This document shows positions 62,655-64,000 of a stretch of DNA of 64,000 nt, piece by piece. Origin of the DNA: Gemmatimonadaceae bacterium (lineage in GTDB: Bacteria; Gemmatimonadota; Gemmatimonadetes; Gemmatimonadales; Gemmatimonadaceae); assembly GCA_036273715.1 (NCBI GenBank), contig DASUHB010000038.1, positions 29,820 to 93,819 on the forward strand, read 5' to 3'. The notes under the pieces were generated by a model, which did no database searches, was not told the DNA's origin, and saw only the letters and a list, made by a program, of their open reading frames with translations. The translations under genes and the position numbers were made by a program. Position 1 is the first letter of the stretch; the number at the start of each line of letters is the position of its first letter.

Positions 62655-63566
62655 GTGGTGCTGCGTGGGAAAGTGCTGTTCGCGTATGTCGTCGTGTGCA
62701 TTCTGTGGGGTTCCACTTACATCGCGATTCGAATCGGCGATCGCACGTTGCCGCCGCTGCTGTTCGCCGGCGTGCGGTTCTTCATCGCCGGCGTGATCCT
62801 GTTCATTGGCGCGCGCGCGGCCGGCCAGTCGATGCCGGCGCGGCCGCGCGACTGGCGCAACCTCGCTATCGTCGGACTGCTGCTGCTCTCCGGCAACACG
62901 TGCGTGGTGGTGGCCGAGCGATTCACGGCGGCCGGCGTCGCCAGCGTGTTCGTGGTGATGGCGGTGGTGTGGACGGCGGTGTTCGAGACCCTGACGTCGC
63001 GCGGCGCGAGCGCGCTGTCGCGGCGCGTCGTCGCCGGGCTTGCGTTAGGCCTGTTGGGCACGATCGTGCTCGTGGGATTCACCCCCGCCGACCTCGCCCG
63101 CGCCGACTGGCGCGGCCCCGCCATCCTGACGCTGGGTACGCTGCTCTGGGCGGCCGGCGCCGTCTACTACAGCCGCAGCCATCCACGGGTGGGCACGTAC
63201 CTCGGCGCCGCCGTCGAAATGATTGTCGCCGGCGCCGTCATCACCGCGCTCGGGCTCGCGGTGGGCGAGGGACCGAGCTTCCATCTCACGGCGTCCGGCG
63301 CCGGCGCGCTCGCCTACCTGATCGTGTTCGGCTCATTGTTAGGCTACAGCGCCTACAACTACGCGCTCGCGCACGCATCGGCGACGGTAGTCGGCACCTA
63401 CACGTACGTCAATCCGGTGATCGCCGTCCTGCTTGGATGGCTGCTGCTGCACGAGCAGATCGACGCCCGCGTCATTGCAGGCATGTTCCTCGTGCTCCTG
63501 GCGGTGATCGGCACGCAGGTGTCCTGGCGGCCGGCGCGCATTCGCATGCCGGCCGCCGACGACTGA
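62655..63566 (+). CDS. EamA-family (DMT) transporter
   Basis: 303 residues from GTG 62655 (GGGAG upstream; GTG 62658 is equivalent). Ten membrane helices in two EamA repeats, with the first-helix pattern VVCILWGSTYIAIRIG and the second-half LLGYSAYNYALAHASAT...TYVNPVIAVLLGWLLL. Such transporters export metabolites or amino acids. Two motif copies (63044, 63338) encode Leu-Gly. Confidence 0.92.
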   Translation: MVLRGKVLFAYVVVCILWGSTYIAIRIGDRTLPPLLFAGVRFFIAGVILFIGARAAGQSMPARPRDWRNLAIVGLLLLSGNTCVVVAERFTAAGVASVFVVMAVVWTAVFETLTSRGASALSRRVVAGLALGLLGTIVLVGFTPADLARADWRGPAILTLGTLLWAAGAVYYSRSHPRVGTYLGAAVEMIVAGAVITALGLAVGEGPSFHLTASGAGALAYLIVFGSLLGYSAYNYALAHASATVVGTYTYVNPVIAVLLGWLLLHEQIDARVIAGMFLVLLAVIGTQVSWRPARIRMPAADD

Positions 63567-63663
63567 CTGCCCGGGCCGCGCGCTCGAGGTTGGCCATGAC
63601 CGGTCCACATCACCGTGTCCACCGTCTCCGTCGTGTCCGGCCGGTCCGTTCTGTCCGCCTGTC

Positions 63664-64000
63664 TTATTCGTACCGCAGCGCCTGCACCGGATCGATGCGC
63701 GACGCGCGCAGCGCCGGGATGTATCCCGAGGCGAGCGCCACGGCGGTGAGCACCGCCGCGGACAACGCCATCACCACCGGGTCGTGTCCTTTGAGCTCGA
63801 ACAGCAGCGATTGCGCGGCGCGGCCTAACGCTATCGCGCCGGCGATACCGATCACGCCTCCGATCAACGTCATCACCGCGACCTGGCGCAGCACCATGAG
63901 CTGCACCGTGCCGCCGTCCGCGCCCAGCGCCATGCGCACGCCGATCTCGCGCGTCCGTTGGGCCACCGAGTAGGCCAGCACGCCGTACAACCCGACCGCC
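63664..64000 (-). CDS. C-terminal end of a second MacB-like permease
   Basis: The frame enters from the right edge and ends at 63664, giving about 112 residues. It contains LYGVLAYSVAQRTREIGVRM, a membrane helix pair and the final SGYIPALRASRIDPVQALRYE-type end of MacB/FtsX permeases, matching the end of the orphan permease at 59275. The rest of the gene lies outside the window. Confidence 0.9.
   Translation of the reverse strand, partial: AVGLYGVLAYSVAQRTREIGVRMALGADGGTVQLMVLRQVAVMTLIGGVIGIAGAIALGRAAQSLLFELKGHDPVVMALSAAVLTAVALASGYIPALRASRIDPVQALRYE

Larger units (their letters stand above)
1..64000. repeat. Window-wide dispersed 7-mer GCCTAAC/GTTAGGC (about 88 copies)
   Basis: Hand scanning gives about 49 GCCTAAC and 39 GTTAGGC on the plus strand. 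About 63 are followed by G, giving the 8-mer GCCTAACG. Examples on the plus strand: 116, 1108, 3412, 5827, 5890, 6471, 11396, 19458, 24951, 26630, 31100, 35540, 37955, 45038, 53612, 55037, 55061, 60487, 63823; in the other orientation: 4132, 9513, 10293, 16676, 19282, 28397, 29441, 36807, 37963, 41414, 49981-50017, 52816, 56440, 63044. Single-base variants are each far rarer, except GCCCAAC at roughly 45 copies. In genes, GTTAGGC lies on the coding strand about 70% of the time. Confidence 0.9.

Noticed and set aside
61429..63973. Several long plus-strand frames (up to 492 codons) over the permease, SMUG1 and EamA genes
   Set aside because: They are Arg/Ala/Pro-rich shadows of genes with clear families on the other strand or in another frame.
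1..64000. GCCCAAC/GTTGGGC as a separate motif
   Set aside because: I counted roughly 45 copies, above a simple expectation of about 15, but it may be only a tolerated variant of GCCTAAC or a codon effect in GC-rich DNA. It is noted within the main motif, not claimed separately.
1..64000. KOPS-, Chi- or replication-strand-type signal for the 7-mer
   Set aside because: Copies are nearly balanced between the two orientations over the window, and the orientation follows gene strand rather than one chromosome strand.
1..64000. CRISPR arrays, tRNA or rRNA genes, insertion sequences and prophage
   Set aside because: I saw no regularly spaced direct repeats, no cloverleaf or rRNA signature and no transposase, integrase or structural phage gene. 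Small RNAs below this level of inspection could be missed.

Overview
The window is very GC-rich, gene-dense bacterial DNA of a Gemmatimonadota-like organism. This is an inference from gene content: no rRNA, tRNA or other phylogenetic marker is present. It rests on two macrolide-exporter-like orphan permeases, ECF sigma factors beside Ser/Thr kinases with C-terminal TPR arrays, a BTAD/TPR transcriptional activator, HAF-repeat and BNR-repeat exported proteins, and a bacterial deoxyhypusine-synthase-like protein. About 54 protein genes are supported. I saw no CRISPR array, phage or insertion sequence.

Layout. 1-13.4 kb is mostly housekeeping and metabolism: the fadI-fadJ beta-oxidation pair (fadJ cut by the left edge), a methyltransferase divergent from glpD, greA, an MBL-fold hydrolase, a deoxyhypusine-synthase-like protein, a LOG-family protein, a phosphodiesterase, queG and a BTAD/TPR regulator. 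13.4-19.8 kb holds a HAF-repeat lipoprotein and a three-gene signalling cassette: a hybrid histidine kinase, a stand-alone receiver, and an unusual HisKA-REC-HAMP-Ser/Thr kinase fusion. 19.8-28.8 kb has an exported TPR protein, a methyltransferase, a ribbon-helix-helix/PIN toxin-antitoxin pair, a large BNR-repeat protein, and a divergent alkylation-repair pair (Ada/AlkA fusion and ogt). 28.8-35.7 kb carries an ECF sigma factor facing a kinase/TPR gene, a matrixin protease, and a sigma/anti-sigma/PDZ operon. 36-43.3 kb holds a serine hydrolase, a SufT-like protein, RNase D, an AI-2E-family permease, a PLP enzyme, an alpha/beta hydrolase and a ferredoxin. 43.4-53.6 kb has a long inverted repeat, a second sigma/kinase module, a three-gene operon of unknown exported proteins, and a large LuxR-type regulator divergent from it. 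53.6-64 kb has a flippase-like/hydrolase pair, an epimerase, a PQQ dehydrogenase, two orphan permeases, a SMUG1-type uracil-DNA glycosylase and an EamA transporter.

The most striking signal is not a gene. The 7-mer GCCTAAC/GTTAGGC occurs about 88 times by hand count, roughly once per 730 bases, where base composition predicts well under ten. It lies inside genes on both strands, supplies most of the TTA leucine codons I noticed, provides the stop codon of seven genes, and forms a perfect head-to-head palindrome between two convergent genes. It resembles the DNA-uptake sequences of Neisseria and Pasteurellaceae in density and behaviour but not in sequence. Its function is unknown.
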